From Pseudoalteromonas sp. H105 (GTDB taxonomy: Bacteria > Pseudomonadota > Gammaproteobacteria > Enterobacterales > Alteromonadaceae): a DNA stretch of 64,000 nucleotides. Positions within the stretch are counted from its first letter, which is position 1. Every line of letters begins with the position of its first letter. The notes below the pieces were generated by a model that had not been told where the DNA came from, made no database searches, and saw nothing but the letters and a program-made list of their open reading frames with translations. Both the position numbers and the translations under genes were made by a program. The DNA is taken from assembly GCF_001469215.1 (NCBI RefSeq), contig NZ_LOFH01000001.1:1-64000 (forward strand), read 5' to 3'. Positions 54,856 to 64,000 of this stretch are shown here, in pieces.

Positions 54856-57213
54856 TTGACACAAGCAATCTATCAAGGCTTTATACTTTCAAGGCAGCAA
54901 TACTCACCTAATAAGTATAACGCGCAAGAGGGGATTACCCTGTGTTACTGGCTATCTAGCGACGCAGGCCCGATTAAAGTGTTGATCCCTCATCAAGAAG
55001 CTGTTTTTTTCATACGCGCTTCAGATGTTGCAAAAGCAACACTTTTACTAAAAGCAGCAGCAATTCCCGTTGACATGAAAGATGTCGCCATGCGCCATTT
55101 CGATTCTGAAAAATGCATAGCCTGTTATTTTACTTCAACGCAATCATTATATAACGCGCGAACTAAACTTGAGTTGGCTATTTCGATATATGAAGCAGAT
55201 ATTCGTCATCTTGATCGGTTTTTAATGGAGCGCTTTATTCGAGGCAGTGTGTATGTCACGGGAGAAGTAACGAAAAAGCAAGGTTATATTCAAATCAATA
55301 ACGCACAAGTTAAAGCGGCAAACAAGTATACGCCCACCTTTAAACGCGTATCTTTAGATATTGAGTGCAGTGGCGAAGGGGTATTGTTTTCAATTGGTTT
55401 AGTGGGTGATGGCATTGATTGTATATTGATGATTGGTGAACCAGTCGAATCTGAGCAGTCAATTGTGTGGTGTCACGATGAGATCGATTTACTGAATCAA
55501 CTTCAGATCATTATTCAACGTGTTGATCCTGATATCATTATTGGCTGGAATGTCATTGAATTTGATTTTTCAGTTCTATACAAACGTGCTGAAGAGCTTG
55601 GAATAAAGCTGCTCATAGGCAGAGGGAGTTCGCCTTTGTATATTAAAGAAGGCCACTTTACGCGCTTAACATTACCTGGACGATGCGTCATTGATGGCAT
55701 TGATACGTTAAAAAATGCAACGTATCACTATGATAGTTTTTCGCTTGCAAATGTGAGTCACAAAGTATTAGGTGAAGAAAAACTAATAAAAAGCAATAAC
55801 CGTTTAAGTGAAATTGTTCGTCAATATAATGAAGACAAACTGGCTCTGGCAGCCTATAACCGCCAAGATTGCGTTTTAGTTAATAGAATATTCGATAAAC
55901 TTAAACTTATAGAGTTTGCTGTTGTGCGTACTGAATTAACAGGCTTAGAACTTGAACGGATGGGTGGTTCCGTGGCTGCGTTTACTAACTTGTACTTACC
56001 GTTACTTCACCGAAGTGGGTATGTTGCACCTAATTTAGGTGAGCATGGTTTAACGTTTGAAAGCCCTGGTGGTTATGTTATGGAGTCAACACCAGGACTT
56101 TATAAAAACGTGTTGGTTTTAGATTTTAAAAGTTTGTACCCCTCAATTATGCGTACATTTTGCATCGACCCACTTGGCTTAATAAAAGGCCTTGAGAGTG
56201 TTGAAAATGCCATTTCAGGCTTTCATGAAGCCTATTTTTCAAGGGAGTACCATCACCTACCCAACTTAATTAAAGAATTAGCTGCATCTCGTCAACATGC
56301 AAAAGAAACCGAGCAACCAATGTTATCGCAAGCGATTAAGATTATTATGAATAGCTTGTATGGCGTACTTGGCTCAAAAGGCTGTCGTTTCTTCGACCCG
56401 CGATTATCGAGTTCCATTACACTGCGTGGCCATGAAATTATGCAAACAACACGGAAGTGGCTTGAAGAGCTTGGGCATTCAGTGATTTATGGCGACACGG
56501 ATTCGACGTTTGTAAGCCTTGATGAAGCGATGACAGCACAAGAGTGTGAGTATGAAGGGATTCAGCTTGCACGTATCATCAATAAAAAGTGGGAAGAGGA
56601 AATAAATAGCAGGTTTGAATTACAAAGCTATTTAGAGATTGAGTTTGAAACACACTACAGCCCATTTTTTATGCCGACAATTCGAGGAAAAACAACGGGA
56701 TCTAAAAAACGCTATGTAGGTCAAATTATAAGTAAAGGCACGGAGCAACTTATATTTAAAGGGATGGAAACCGTTCGCAGTGATTGGACAGAGCTTGCAC
56801 AAGAGTTTCAAGTAGCGCTTTTTGAGCTGTTATTTAAAGATAACTTTGATGCAACCACGTTATCCCCCGTTATTGAAAGCTATATAGCACGATTATATGC
56901 TGGCGAGTTTGATAGTAAGTTAATTTACCGCAAACGCTTAGGTCAACATTTATCTGATTATCAAAAAAATATTCCCCCACATGTTCAAGCATTAAAAAGG
57001 TACCAGGTAACAAACCCTGATTTTGAAATAACGAAAGGGCAGATTGTCGAATATGTCTATACAAGTAGTGGGGCGCAATTGCATCGAAACTCTCAAAAGT
57101 TTGATTATGCACTTTACGTAGAAAAACAACTAAAACCTATCGCACAAATGATACTCCAGCCATTAAATTTAGACTTCCAAAGTACAAAAAAGAGCCAGTT
57201 AGACCTGTTTTAA
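54856..57213 (+). CDS. polB: DNA polymerase II
   Basis: A 785-residue family B polymerase. I start it at TTG 54856 (TQAIYQGFILSRQQY), since E. coli Pol II (783 residues) begins with the matching QAGFILTR segment; the frame opens at 54814, inside the LexA-like box. Exonuclease motifs: SLDIECSG (Exo I) and IIGWNVIEFDFSVLYK (Exo II). Polymerase motifs: VLDFKSLYPSIMRTF, KIIMNSLYGVLGSKG and YGDTDSTF. Pol II acts in translesion synthesis and fork restart after damage. All catalytic aspartates seen are intact. The tail ends QLDLF, a probable beta-clamp binding motif. Confidence 0.95.
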   Translation: MTQAIYQGFILSRQQYSPNKYNAQEGITLCYWLSSDAGPIKVLIPHQEAVFFIRASDVAKATLLLKAAAIPVDMKDVAMRHFDSEKCIACYFTSTQSLYNARTKLELAISIYEADIRHLDRFLMERFIRGSVYVTGEVTKKQGYIQINNAQVKAANKYTPTFKRVSLDIECSGEGVLFSIGLVGDGIDCILMIGEPVESEQSIVWCHDEIDLLNQLQIIIQRVDPDIIIGWNVIEFDFSVLYKRAEELGIKLLIGRGSSPLYIKEGHFTRLTLPGRCVIDGIDTLKNATYHYDSFSLANVSHKVLGEEKLIKSNNRLSEIVRQYNEDKLALAAYNRQDCVLVNRIFDKLKLIEFAVVRTELTGLELERMGGSVAAFTNLYLPLLHRSGYVAPNLGEHGLTFESPGGYVMESTPGLYKNVLVLDFKSLYPSIMRTFCIDPLGLIKGLESVENAISGFHEAYFSREYHHLPNLIKELAASRQHAKETEQPMLSQAIKIIMNSLYGVLGSKGCRFFDPRLSSSITLRGHEIMQTTRKWLEELGHSVIYGDTDSTFVSLDEAMTAQECEYEGIQLARIINKKWEEEINSRFELQSYLEIEFETHYSPFFMPTIRGKTTGSKKRYVGQIISKGTEQLIFKGMETVRSDWTELAQEFQVALFELLFKDNFDATTLSPVIESYIARLYAGEFDSKLIYRKRLGQHLSDYQKNIPPHVQALKRYQVTNPDFEITKGQIVEYVYTSSGAQLHRNSQKFDYALYVEKQLKPIAQMILQPLNLDFQSTKKSQLDLF

Positions 57214-57489
57214 TTGTTGCCAAAAAAGAAACTAAGTACCTTCAATAAATACACCAATTGTTAACATTACTAAATTAGGTAATATGACCGTCCCTAAAAA
57301 ATGTATATTTGTACCCCTTTGGTGTGTTTTTTGAATTAATTGCTTAAATTAGTTTAATTATTCGTGAACAGATGTTGGCAGTCGTGATTTTTTTGTTTAG
57401 TATCTTTGTGTGATTGCAACTTTAGATGCGCAATCGTTTACAAAAGCTAAATAAAAATAACCGCAATATAGTGGTCCAGGGAGAATCAA

Positions 57490-60105
57490 ATGTTAAATAA
57501 TAAAGTTTCAAAAGCTGTTCGCTTAGCGATTGCTTTTGGTGCAGTTTCAACTGCTGCCTTTTCAGCGAATACAATGGCTGCTGAAGAGGGTGCAGAAAAA
57601 GTTGAACGTATCCAAGTAACCGGTTCACGTATCAAACGTACTGACCTTGAAGGCGCTTCACCAGTAATCTCAATCACAGCGCAAGACATAAAGATGGAAG
57701 GTGACTTTACAGTTGCTGATGCTTTACGTTCTAGCTCATTAAACTCTTTCGGTTCATTCTCTGAGCGTTCAGGTAGCTCAGCGCAGTCACAAGCAACTAT
57801 CAACCTTCGCGGTGCTGGTTCTCGTCGTACTCTTGTGCTTTTAAATGGCCGCCGTTTCCCAGGTTCACCAACGCTTGGTGGTGCATCTGCTAACCTTAAT
57901 GCTATTCCAATGGCAGCTGTTGAACGTATCGATATCATGACTGAAGGTGCTTCTTCAATCTACGGTTCAGATGCAATGGCAGGTGTTGTTAACGTAATCC
58001 TTAAAGACAACTTTGAAGGTTTAACTTTCAACGTTGGCGCTGGTCACCGTGACCAAGATGAAGGTACAACTTCATCTGAGTTCTCTGTAGTGGGTGGTGT
58101 TTCTAGTGACAAAGGTAATATAACTTTTTCATTCGATCACCAAAAACGTAAAGGTATTAGTGACGGCGCTCGTGATTATACTAAAGCAAAAATCGGCGAT
58201 TTAGACGGCGATGGTGATATTGAAGCATATTCAGGCGACACTGTTGGTTGGTCTATCTATGGTGCAACAATTGCTGCTCCTGACTTTTCTATTGCAAAAG
58301 CGTCTGAAAAGTGTGATGACCTAATTGCTGAATACGGTGAAGACACATTCCGCCGAGTTGACGCAAATGAAGATTGGGGCCCAGGCTCTGAGTACTGTAT
58401 GTATGCATTCGGTAACGTATCTTACAACACCGCTTCAATCGACCGTAACACATTATATGTTAGCTCTAACTATGAGTTATCTGAAAATGTAGAGTTCTTT
58501 GGTCAAGCAATGTTTGTACAAAACTCTTCATTCGGTCGTTACGCTCCACCTGCTGCTCCTTGGCGTGGTATGGCTGCTGATAATGAGCACAACCCATTTG
58601 GTGAAGAAACTACAGGTTACTTCCGTTGGGTAGACATCGGTACGCGTGATGGTAACGTTGATGACTACAACCTAGATTTAACAGCCGGTCTTCGTGGTTT
58701 CCTTGATTGGAATAATGCGTCTTGGGAAGTTTATTATCACCGCAATAAGGCTGATAATAAGTCAGTAGGTCAATACTACCTTTCTTATTCAGGTCTTGCT
58801 TACAATCAACAAAACGGTATTGATTTAGGTTCAGAGGAAGGTGTTGCAAACATGAAAGCAACGACTCTTCAAGAATCTTCTTCTACATTTGACCAAGTAT
58901 TTGCTGGTATCGGTTTTGATTTAGGTGAGCTATCTGGTGGTACAGTGTCTCACTACGTGGGTGCTGAGTACTTCGAGCAAACGTATGCAGATATCTATGA
59001 TGGTCAGTCTGAAGCGGGTCGTATCGGTGGTTCAGCAGGTAACTCTTCTGAAGGTATTCGTGATGTAACAGCGGTATTCTTCGAAACAGTATTACCAGTA
59101 ACTGAAACGGTAGAGCTTAACCTTAAAGCGCGTTACGATGATTATTCAGATTTCGGTGATAACATCGCGCCAGCTCTATCTGCACGTTGGGAAGCTATGG
59201 AAGGTGTTGTTGTTCGTGGTTCTTACTCTGAATCATTCCGTGCGCCTGGTCTTGACTTGTTAAATGCTGCACGCACATTCTCTGCAGAGTCTGCAATCGA
59301 TTACGCAAATGGCGCAACAACATCTCGTCAATATGATACTTACTACACTCAGAACTCTAATCTTGATGCTGAAACATCAGATTACACTAACTTAGGTGTG
59401 GCGTGGGATGTGAATGATAACCTAGGCTTTAAACTTGATTACTTCCAACTTTCAGTTGAAAACGTAATTCAGTCTAAATCTTTACAAGGTCTTCTTTCTG
59501 ATGAGGCTGCTGGTCTAATTTCAGCTGTTTCTCCTGATACAGATACTACAAATGAAACGTTCTACTTGAAACGTGCAGCATCTGGTACGCTAATTGAAGC
59601 AGGTACATCTTACTTCAACGGCGCTGGTTTCGAAATTGAAGGTATCGATTTCACAATCAATGCTAACCTTGAAACAGCATTTGGTGACTTACGTTTCAGC
59701 AACGTAAACAGCTTCGTACTTGCGTATGATTCTGAAGTAGGTGGTACAGTTCAAAATACTACAGGTTGGTCAGGTCAACCAGAACTTAAGTCTGTAGCAA
59801 CAATTTCATGGTCATATGAAGATCACTCAGTATCTTGGAACTCTACTTACACAGATAGCACAACTGAGACAGAGATTGACAGAGATGGCGATGGTTTTTA
59901 CGAGCAAGAAGGCAAGCTTGATAGCTGGTTGATTCATAACTTAACTTACAGCTATTTTGCAGGTGACTACGGTTCAGTTACTTTCACAATCAATAATTTA
60001 ACTGATGAAGATCCAGTTCTTTCATCAGCAGGTACATGGGATAACCAAGACTTGTATAACAACTTTGGTCGTGACTACCGTGTGAACTACACAATTAGTT
60101 TCTAA
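57490..60105 (+). CDS. TonB-dependent receptor (N-terminus shared with the next receptor)
   Basis: An 871-residue outer-membrane receptor. The signal peptide (residues 1-31, cut after MAA) and TonB box region (EKVERIQVTGSRIKRTDLEG) are nearly identical to those of the receptor at 61443. The plug has SQATINLRGAGSRRTLVLLNGRRFPGSP and VERIDIMTEGASSIYGSDAMAGVVNVILK. The barrel ends in YRVNYTISF, with the terminal Phe. The GGAG-containing leader AGGGAGAATCAAATG gives the start. The ligand is unknown; this receptor class in Alteromonadales serves peptides, sugars or siderophores. Confidence 0.92.
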   Translation: MLNNKVSKAVRLAIAFGAVSTAAFSANTMAAEEGAEKVERIQVTGSRIKRTDLEGASPVISITAQDIKMEGDFTVADALRSSSLNSFGSFSERSGSSAQSQATINLRGAGSRRTLVLLNGRRFPGSPTLGGASANLNAIPMAAVERIDIMTEGASSIYGSDAMAGVVNVILKDNFEGLTFNVGAGHRDQDEGTTSSEFSVVGGVSSDKGNITFSFDHQKRKGISDGARDYTKAKIGDLDGDGDIEAYSGDTVGWSIYGATIAAPDFSIAKASEKCDDLIAEYGEDTFRRVDANEDWGPGSEYCMYAFGNVSYNTASIDRNTLYVSSNYELSENVEFFGQAMFVQNSSFGRYAPPAAPWRGMAADNEHNPFGEETTGYFRWVDIGTRDGNVDDYNLDLTAGLRGFLDWNNASWEVYYHRNKADNKSVGQYYLSYSGLAYNQQNGIDLGSEEGVANMKATTLQESSSTFDQVFAGIGFDLGELSGGTVSHYVGAEYFEQTYADIYDGQSEAGRIGGSAGNSSEGIRDVTAVFFETVLPVTETVELNLKARYDDYSDFGDNIAPALSARWEAMEGVVVRGSYSESFRAPGLDLLNAARTFSAESAIDYANGATTSRQYDTYYTQNSNLDAETSDYTNLGVAWDVNDNLGFKLDYFQLSVENVIQSKSLQGLLSDEAAGLISAVSPDTDTTNETFYLKRAASGTLIEAGTSYFNGAGFEIEGIDFTINANLETAFGDLRFSNVNSFVLAYDSEVGGTVQNTTGWSGQPELKSVATISWSYEDHSVSWNSTYTDSTTETEIDRDGDGFYEQEGKLDSWLIHNLTYSYFAGDYGSVTFTINNLTDEDPVLSSAGTWDNQDLYNNFGRDYRVNYTISF

Positions 60106-60128
60106 GTTTTACTAAAACTTAAACTCAA

Positions 60129-60153
60129 AAGGGCTGATTATTCAGCCCTTTTT
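60129..60153 (+). terminator. Terminator after the TonB receptor at 57490
   Basis: AAGGGCTGA-TTAT-TCAGCCCTT followed by T-rich sequence, 23 bases after the stop codon. Confidence 0.88.
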
Positions 60154-60173
60154 CATATCGGAAAGAAGGGTGT

Positions 60174-61046
60174 ATGGAAGATTATTGGAGTGAGTACTGG
60201 TCTCAAGGTTATATAACTTCTTTTGGTCAGGATATAAAAGCAAATTACTCAGGTAAACTAAAAGAAAGTTGGAATAAATTCTCAAGTTTATTAGATGAAA
60301 ATGCATCTATTTTAGATGTAGGAACAGGGAATGGTGCGTTAATTGATCTTATAAATACTTCACGCAGGCACAACTTTAAATTTTTTGCAGTCGATCAAGC
60401 AAACCTAAAGAAAGAAATTATAAAAAATTTACCAGGAACATTTTTATCTAATGTAAATGCGGAAAAGTTACCCTTTAATGATGAAAATTTTAATGCAGTC
60501 ATATCACAATTTGCAATTGAGTATAGTGACCTAAAATCCAGTATTACCGAGTGTTTTAGAGTATTAAAGAAAGGCGGGCGATACCAGTTTATTTGCCACG
60601 AAGAAAACTCTGATATTGTCCAACCTAATATGGATATTTTAGCTTCAGCACAACGAGTAAAAAGTGATTTTATTACTGAGCTTAAGCAACTAATTATTAA
60701 TATTAAGGAAGGTGATGAAAAAATAAATAATCAAAAGGCTATCATTTATAAATTAATAACAAAAGAAAATAGCATAAATCCTCATGCATTTAATGCAACA
60801 CTGTTTATAAGTTTCTATAATTTTGTTTTAAAAAATAGAAATATCGATCTTGATACAGCCTTCTCTTTATTTAATAAAGAATTAGAGGGGTTAATATTTA
60901 GACTTAGCGATCTAGAAAAAGCGGCGAATAATAGCAATGAACTCCCAAGCTGTTTAGAAAAACATAACGTATCAGTAAAGATAGAAAAATTAATCGATAA
61001 AGATAACCAGTATATTGGAACCCTTTATGAAGGTATTAAAATTTAA
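60174..61046 (+). CDS. Class I SAM-dependent methyltransferase, AT-rich
   Basis: The 290-residue protein has a Methyltransf_11-type N-terminal domain: ASILDVGTGNGALIDL (motif I, residues about 43-58), FKFFAVDQA (motif II), NAEKLPFNDENFNAVISQFAIEYS and RVLKKGGRYQFI. The C-terminal about 130 residues are helical and unassigned. Codon use is much more AT-rich than in the flanking receptors, suggesting recent acquisition or weak selection. It sits 20 bases behind a terminator and has AAGAAGGG as ribosome-binding site. Substrate unknown; it could modify a small molecule taken up by the adjoining receptors, but that is speculation. Confidence 0.85.
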   Translation: MEDYWSEYWSQGYITSFGQDIKANYSGKLKESWNKFSSLLDENASILDVGTGNGALIDLINTSRRHNFKFFAVDQANLKKEIIKNLPGTFLSNVNAEKLPFNDENFNAVISQFAIEYSDLKSSITECFRVLKKGGRYQFICHEENSDIVQPNMDILASAQRVKSDFITELKQLIINIKEGDEKINNQKAIIYKLITKENSINPHAFNATLFISFYNFVLKNRNIDLDTAFSLFNKELEGLIFRLSDLEKAANNSNELPSCLEKHNVSVKIEKLIDKDNQYIGTLYEGIKI

Positions 61047-61442
61047 AAAGGAGGCTGTAAAACTGAACTCTGATTTATCTAAATGATTAATATAAATCGA
61101 TGTATAGTTTCATACTGCCTCAGTTAAACAAATCTTTACTGCTAATAAGAAGCAATACACGCTCTTGTCTTAAGCAATTTTCCTCAGTTCTATTTTTTTT
61201 GGTTCATAACATAAATCTTATGCATATTTTACATAGGGTTACATAAACCCTTCACCTTTTATTTACGTTTTTTTGTAAACAAAACACCTCGCAAGTTAAA
61301 AAACTGTTGACCAAATGATGTTCCTGATATTAGTATATTTTCTCGCAATGGGGTACTTAGTTGCTATTTTGTTAACTAAGTTGCCTTTTTGGGGTCTAAA
61401 ACTAATAAAATCATATTTCAAATATGACCAGGGAATAATCAA
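61047..61442. other. Gene-free region upstream of the last TonB receptor
   Basis: 396 very AT-rich bases without a gene or a clear operator. The last 17 bases (CCAGGGAATAATCAA) repeat the leader of the receptor at 57490 with two changes. Confidence 0.5.
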
Positions 61443-64000
61443 ATGTTAAATAACAAAGTTTCAAAAGCAGTTCGCTTAGCGATTGCTTTCGGTGCAGCTT
61501 CAACCGCTGCATTTTCAGCGAGCACAATTGCTGCTGAAGAAGGCGCGGAAAAAGTAGAGCGCATCCAGGTTACTGGTTCACGTATCAGCCGCACAGATAT
61601 GGAAACTGCAACACCTGTGACGGTTTTTACTTCTGTTGAAATTGAAAAAACAGGCGTTTCGACAGTTGCAGAGTTCTTAAGAACAAACGCATCTACTGGC
61701 GGTTTTAACGAATCAGCTACACTTAGCCAAGCGGCTGGTGCATCTTCAGTTGGTATTCGTGGTTTCAGCTCTGATTACACACTAATTCTTCTAAACGGTC
61801 GCCGTTTACCTAAAAACTCTGCTGGTGGTGTATTTACTGACGTAAACCAAATCCCAATGGCAGCAGTTGAGCGTATTGATGTATTACCAGATGGCGCATC
61901 AGCAGTATATGGTTCAGATGCGGTAGCTGGTGTAATTAACATCATCACTAAAACTGACATGGAAGGCGTTGCAGCTAAGTTTAAATACGGTGCAGCAGTT
62001 GAGAATATGGATGGCGATGAGCTTCAGTTTTCATTAACTGCAGGCGCAACAAGCGGCAATACAAACATCTTGTTTGCAGCTGATTATTTCGAACGTCGTC
62101 CAATCATGGCTAAAGACCGTGAAATGGGTGGCACTGCCTACCTTCCAAATCACCGTGGTGGTGAAGGTCGTTCATCTTGGGGTATCCCGGGTTCAACTTA
62201 TGTTTCTGCCCCTTCTGCGACAGATACAGGTTGGGCTCCATGGTCTGACTGTGCTACTGAAAACGTATTGTCAAACGGTCGCTGTGCTTATGACTTCGCA
62301 CCGCTATATCAATTACAACCAGCGAGTGATCGTCAGTCTATCTTAACGTCTATCTCACATGAATACAGTGATGATCTAACGTTTGATTCTCAGTTCCGTT
62401 ATACACGTGCTTACACACACAGCTCAAATGCGCCTGCACCAGGTGCTGTTGATATTTCTAAGAGCCCGTATTTAAAAGACTTCTTAGTAAATGACCGTTA
62501 TAAGTCTAACCCAACGTTAGGCGCTCAGATCGCTGACGAAATCGCTGCAGGTGATGGTTTTGCTTATGTTGGTCGTCGTTATATCGATTTTCCAAATCGT
62601 CAAAAAGACAATACAAATGAAACATTTGAAGCTATCGGTGGTGCAAACTACTTGATCAGCGATAACTGGGAATTAGATTTTGACATCGGTTTCTCACGCT
62701 TAACTAACCGTCAAGTTGGTAAAGCTGGTCAACTAATTGTAGATGGTGTTGAAAGTGCATTTGCTGATGGTACTTTGAATCCTTTCGTAGTAAATGACTG
62801 TAACTCAGCAGAGCTTAAAGATTTCTGTGAAGGTTTAAACTCAGCAACGCATAGAACGTCTGAGTATGAGCTTGCTTTCTCTTCATTAGCAATCTCAGGT
62901 ATCACTGGTTTAGAATTGCCAGGTGGTGAAGTAGGTGTTGCTGCGGGTGTTGATGTTCGCCGCGAAAACTACTTAGACCGTTCTGACCAGGCTTCAATCA
63001 ATGGTGATGTTATTGGTGGTGCTGGTTCAAACGGTGGTGGTGTATTCCAAAACGAAGCTGTGTTTGTTGAAGTTAACCTACCAATTCTTGATAATTTAGA
63101 AGCCAGCCTAGCAGTACGTAATGACTCTGCAGACTGGGGTGAATCAGATGCAAGCGAAACAACGTACAGCGCTAAAATTTCTTACCGTCCGACAGATGAC
63201 ATCATGCTTCGTGCATCTTACGGTACTGGCTTTAAAGCACCTTCGCTAGATTCGCTTTACTTAGCTTCGTCTTTTGGTGTGAGCAAAGCAGTAGATACTA
63301 AACTATGTCAAGCTGCTGGTAACGATGACAGTCACCCAGATTGTAAAGAAGTTGAACTTAACTCTAAGTCAGGTGGTAACGTAGAGCTAGAGCCTGAAAC
63401 ATCAGTATCTTACAATATTGGTATGGTTTACGATGTAACAGAAGATTTATCATTTACAGTTGATTACTGGTCACTTGAGATTGAAAACATTGTTGGTTCA
63501 TTAGGTATCCAAGAGATTCTTGATGAAGAAGCGAAAGGTAACCTTACTGACCTAGTTGTTCGTAACTCATCTGGTCGTATTGATGATACAGCGAGAAATG
63601 GTTTTGTTAAAACCGATGAACAAAGCGCAACTGGTTTGAACTATGATATTCAATATTCAACTGATTTAAGCTTTGGTTCATTAACGTCTCGTTTAAAGAT
63701 TGAACAATTCTTAAGCTTTGAATCACAATCTTCTGCGGTACAGCCTCTGTGTGATTGGGTTGGTGATGAAGCAACTCGTGATTACAATGCAAATGGTAAC
63801 TTTACGCTTGATACTGGTGACTTTACAACGTCATTAAACATGCGTTTCCTACCTGGCTATGACTCATATGATAAGCGTAATACAGCTAACAAATCATGTC
63901 AGTTAGTTGGTTACTACGATGTAGATACTAAAAATTTAGATGCAAACGGTGATTACGTAGACGCTGGTGAATCTCAACACTTTGCTTCATATGTACAGTT
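61443..64000 (+). CDS. TonB-dependent receptor, 3' end outside window
   Basis: The frame stays open from ATG 61443 to the window end (852 codons). A signal peptide and TonB box region nearly identical to the receptor at 57490 (MLNNKVSKAVRLAIAFGA; EKVERIQVTGSRI) precede a plug with SSVGIRGFSSDYTLILLNGRRLPKNS and VERIDVLPDGASAVYGSDAVAGVINIITK. The barrel shows RASYGTGFKAPSLDSLYLASSFG and paired cysteines in extracellular loops (SDCATENVLSNGRCAYDF; CQAAGNDDSHPDC). The C-terminal barrel strands are missing because of the window edge. Ligand unknown. Confidence 0.92.
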   Translation, partial: MLNNKVSKAVRLAIAFGAASTAAFSASTIAAEEGAEKVERIQVTGSRISRTDMETATPVTVFTSVEIEKTGVSTVAEFLRTNASTGGFNESATLSQAAGASSVGIRGFSSDYTLILLNGRRLPKNSAGGVFTDVNQIPMAAVERIDVLPDGASAVYGSDAVAGVINIITKTDMEGVAAKFKYGAAVENMDGDELQFSLTAGATSGNTNILFAADYFERRPIMAKDREMGGTAYLPNHRGGEGRSSWGIPGSTYVSAPSATDTGWAPWSDCATENVLSNGRCAYDFAPLYQLQPASDRQSILTSISHEYSDDLTFDSQFRYTRAYTHSSNAPAPGAVDISKSPYLKDFLVNDRYKSNPTLGAQIADEIAAGDGFAYVGRRYIDFPNRQKDNTNETFEAIGGANYLISDNWELDFDIGFSRLTNRQVGKAGQLIVDGVESAFADGTLNPFVVNDCNSAELKDFCEGLNSATHRTSEYELAFSSLAISGITGLELPGGEVGVAAGVDVRRENYLDRSDQASINGDVIGGAGSNGGGVFQNEAVFVEVNLPILDNLEASLAVRNDSADWGESDASETTYSAKISYRPTDDIMLRASYGTGFKAPSLDSLYLASSFGVSKAVDTKLCQAAGNDDSHPDCKEVELNSKSGGNVELEPETSVSYNIGMVYDVTEDLSFTVDYWSLEIENIVGSLGIQEILDEEAKGNLTDLVVRNSSGRIDDTARNGFVKTDEQSATGLNYDIQYSTDLSFGSLTSRLKIEQFLSFESQSSAVQPLCDWVGDEATRDYNANGNFTLDTGDFTTSLNMRFLPGYDSYDKRNTANKSCQLVGYYDVDTKNLDANGDYVDAGESQHFASYVQ

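Noticed and set aside
61427..61442. Regulatory site shared by both TonB receptors
   Set aside because: The similarity is just the ribosome-binding leader and continues into the coding region, so it is explained by common origin of the 5' ends.

Overview
The window looks like the chromosome of a marine Alteromonadales gammaproteobacterium, most likely Pseudoalteromonas or a close relative. I infer this from an AT-leaning base composition, many large TonB-dependent receptors, a CysB/MetR/PabB-NudL-SdaA core, DUF2897 and YbaM small proteins, class I fumarase, leucine dehydrogenase, and gene neighbourhoods shared with Escherichia and Shewanella (pabB-nudL-sdaA, perM/bepA/yfgD, priC-ybaM, dinG facing polB). 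No rRNA, tRNA or CRISPR array was seen.

Region 1 (1-3.1 kb) is accessory DNA: three IS110-family elements or fragments, and two short promoterless gene units that look like integron cassettes. Each unit is bounded by a 7-base inverted pair (GTTAGTT/AACTAAC and GTTATAC/GTATAAC), has its stop codon inside the second repeat, and abuts the 3' end of an IS110 element. The complete IS110 copy carries a structured non-coding stretch upstream of its transposase that could encode its guide (bridge) RNA.

Region 2 (3.1-35.1 kb) is mostly core chromosome: a periplasmic binding protein, a purine permease, cysB, the pabB-nudL-sdaA operon, class I fumarase, leucine dehydrogenase behind a LiuR-like palindrome, a CatA-like acyltransferase, a beta-propeller GGDEF protein, an MtfA-like peptidase, a TolB-propeller amidohydrolase, NIF3 and ElyC proteins, metR, an orphan MlaC-like protein, an ankyrin membrane protein, and a minus-strand operon (unknown gene, bepA, arsC/yfgD, wrbA, DUF2069) opposite a TusA-like/perM pair.

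Region 3 (35.2-49.6 kb) is carbohydrate centred. A cysteine desulfurase/metallo-beta-lactamase/rhodanese fusion is followed by a LacI regulator divergent from pgi-zwf-pgl, then a TonB receptor, a tryptophan-halogenase-like flavoprotein, a DUF6445-type protein and a SapC protein. Copies of a 14-bp palindrome (TGACA-R-CGCTGTCA) lie upstream of pgi and twice upstream of the TonB receptor, which ties sugar uptake to glucose-6-phosphate metabolism under one LacI regulator. A fourth copy lies far away, upstream of metR.

Region 4 (49.7-57.2 kb) holds an exported isoaspartyl peptidase and a DNA-maintenance block: dinG, a TSUP permease, priC, comFB-like and ybaM on the minus strand, divergent from polB with a near-consensus LexA box between them. 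Region 5 (57.4-64 kb) holds two TonB receptors with near-identical N-termini but different bodies, separated by an AT-rich methyltransferase; the second receptor runs off the window end.
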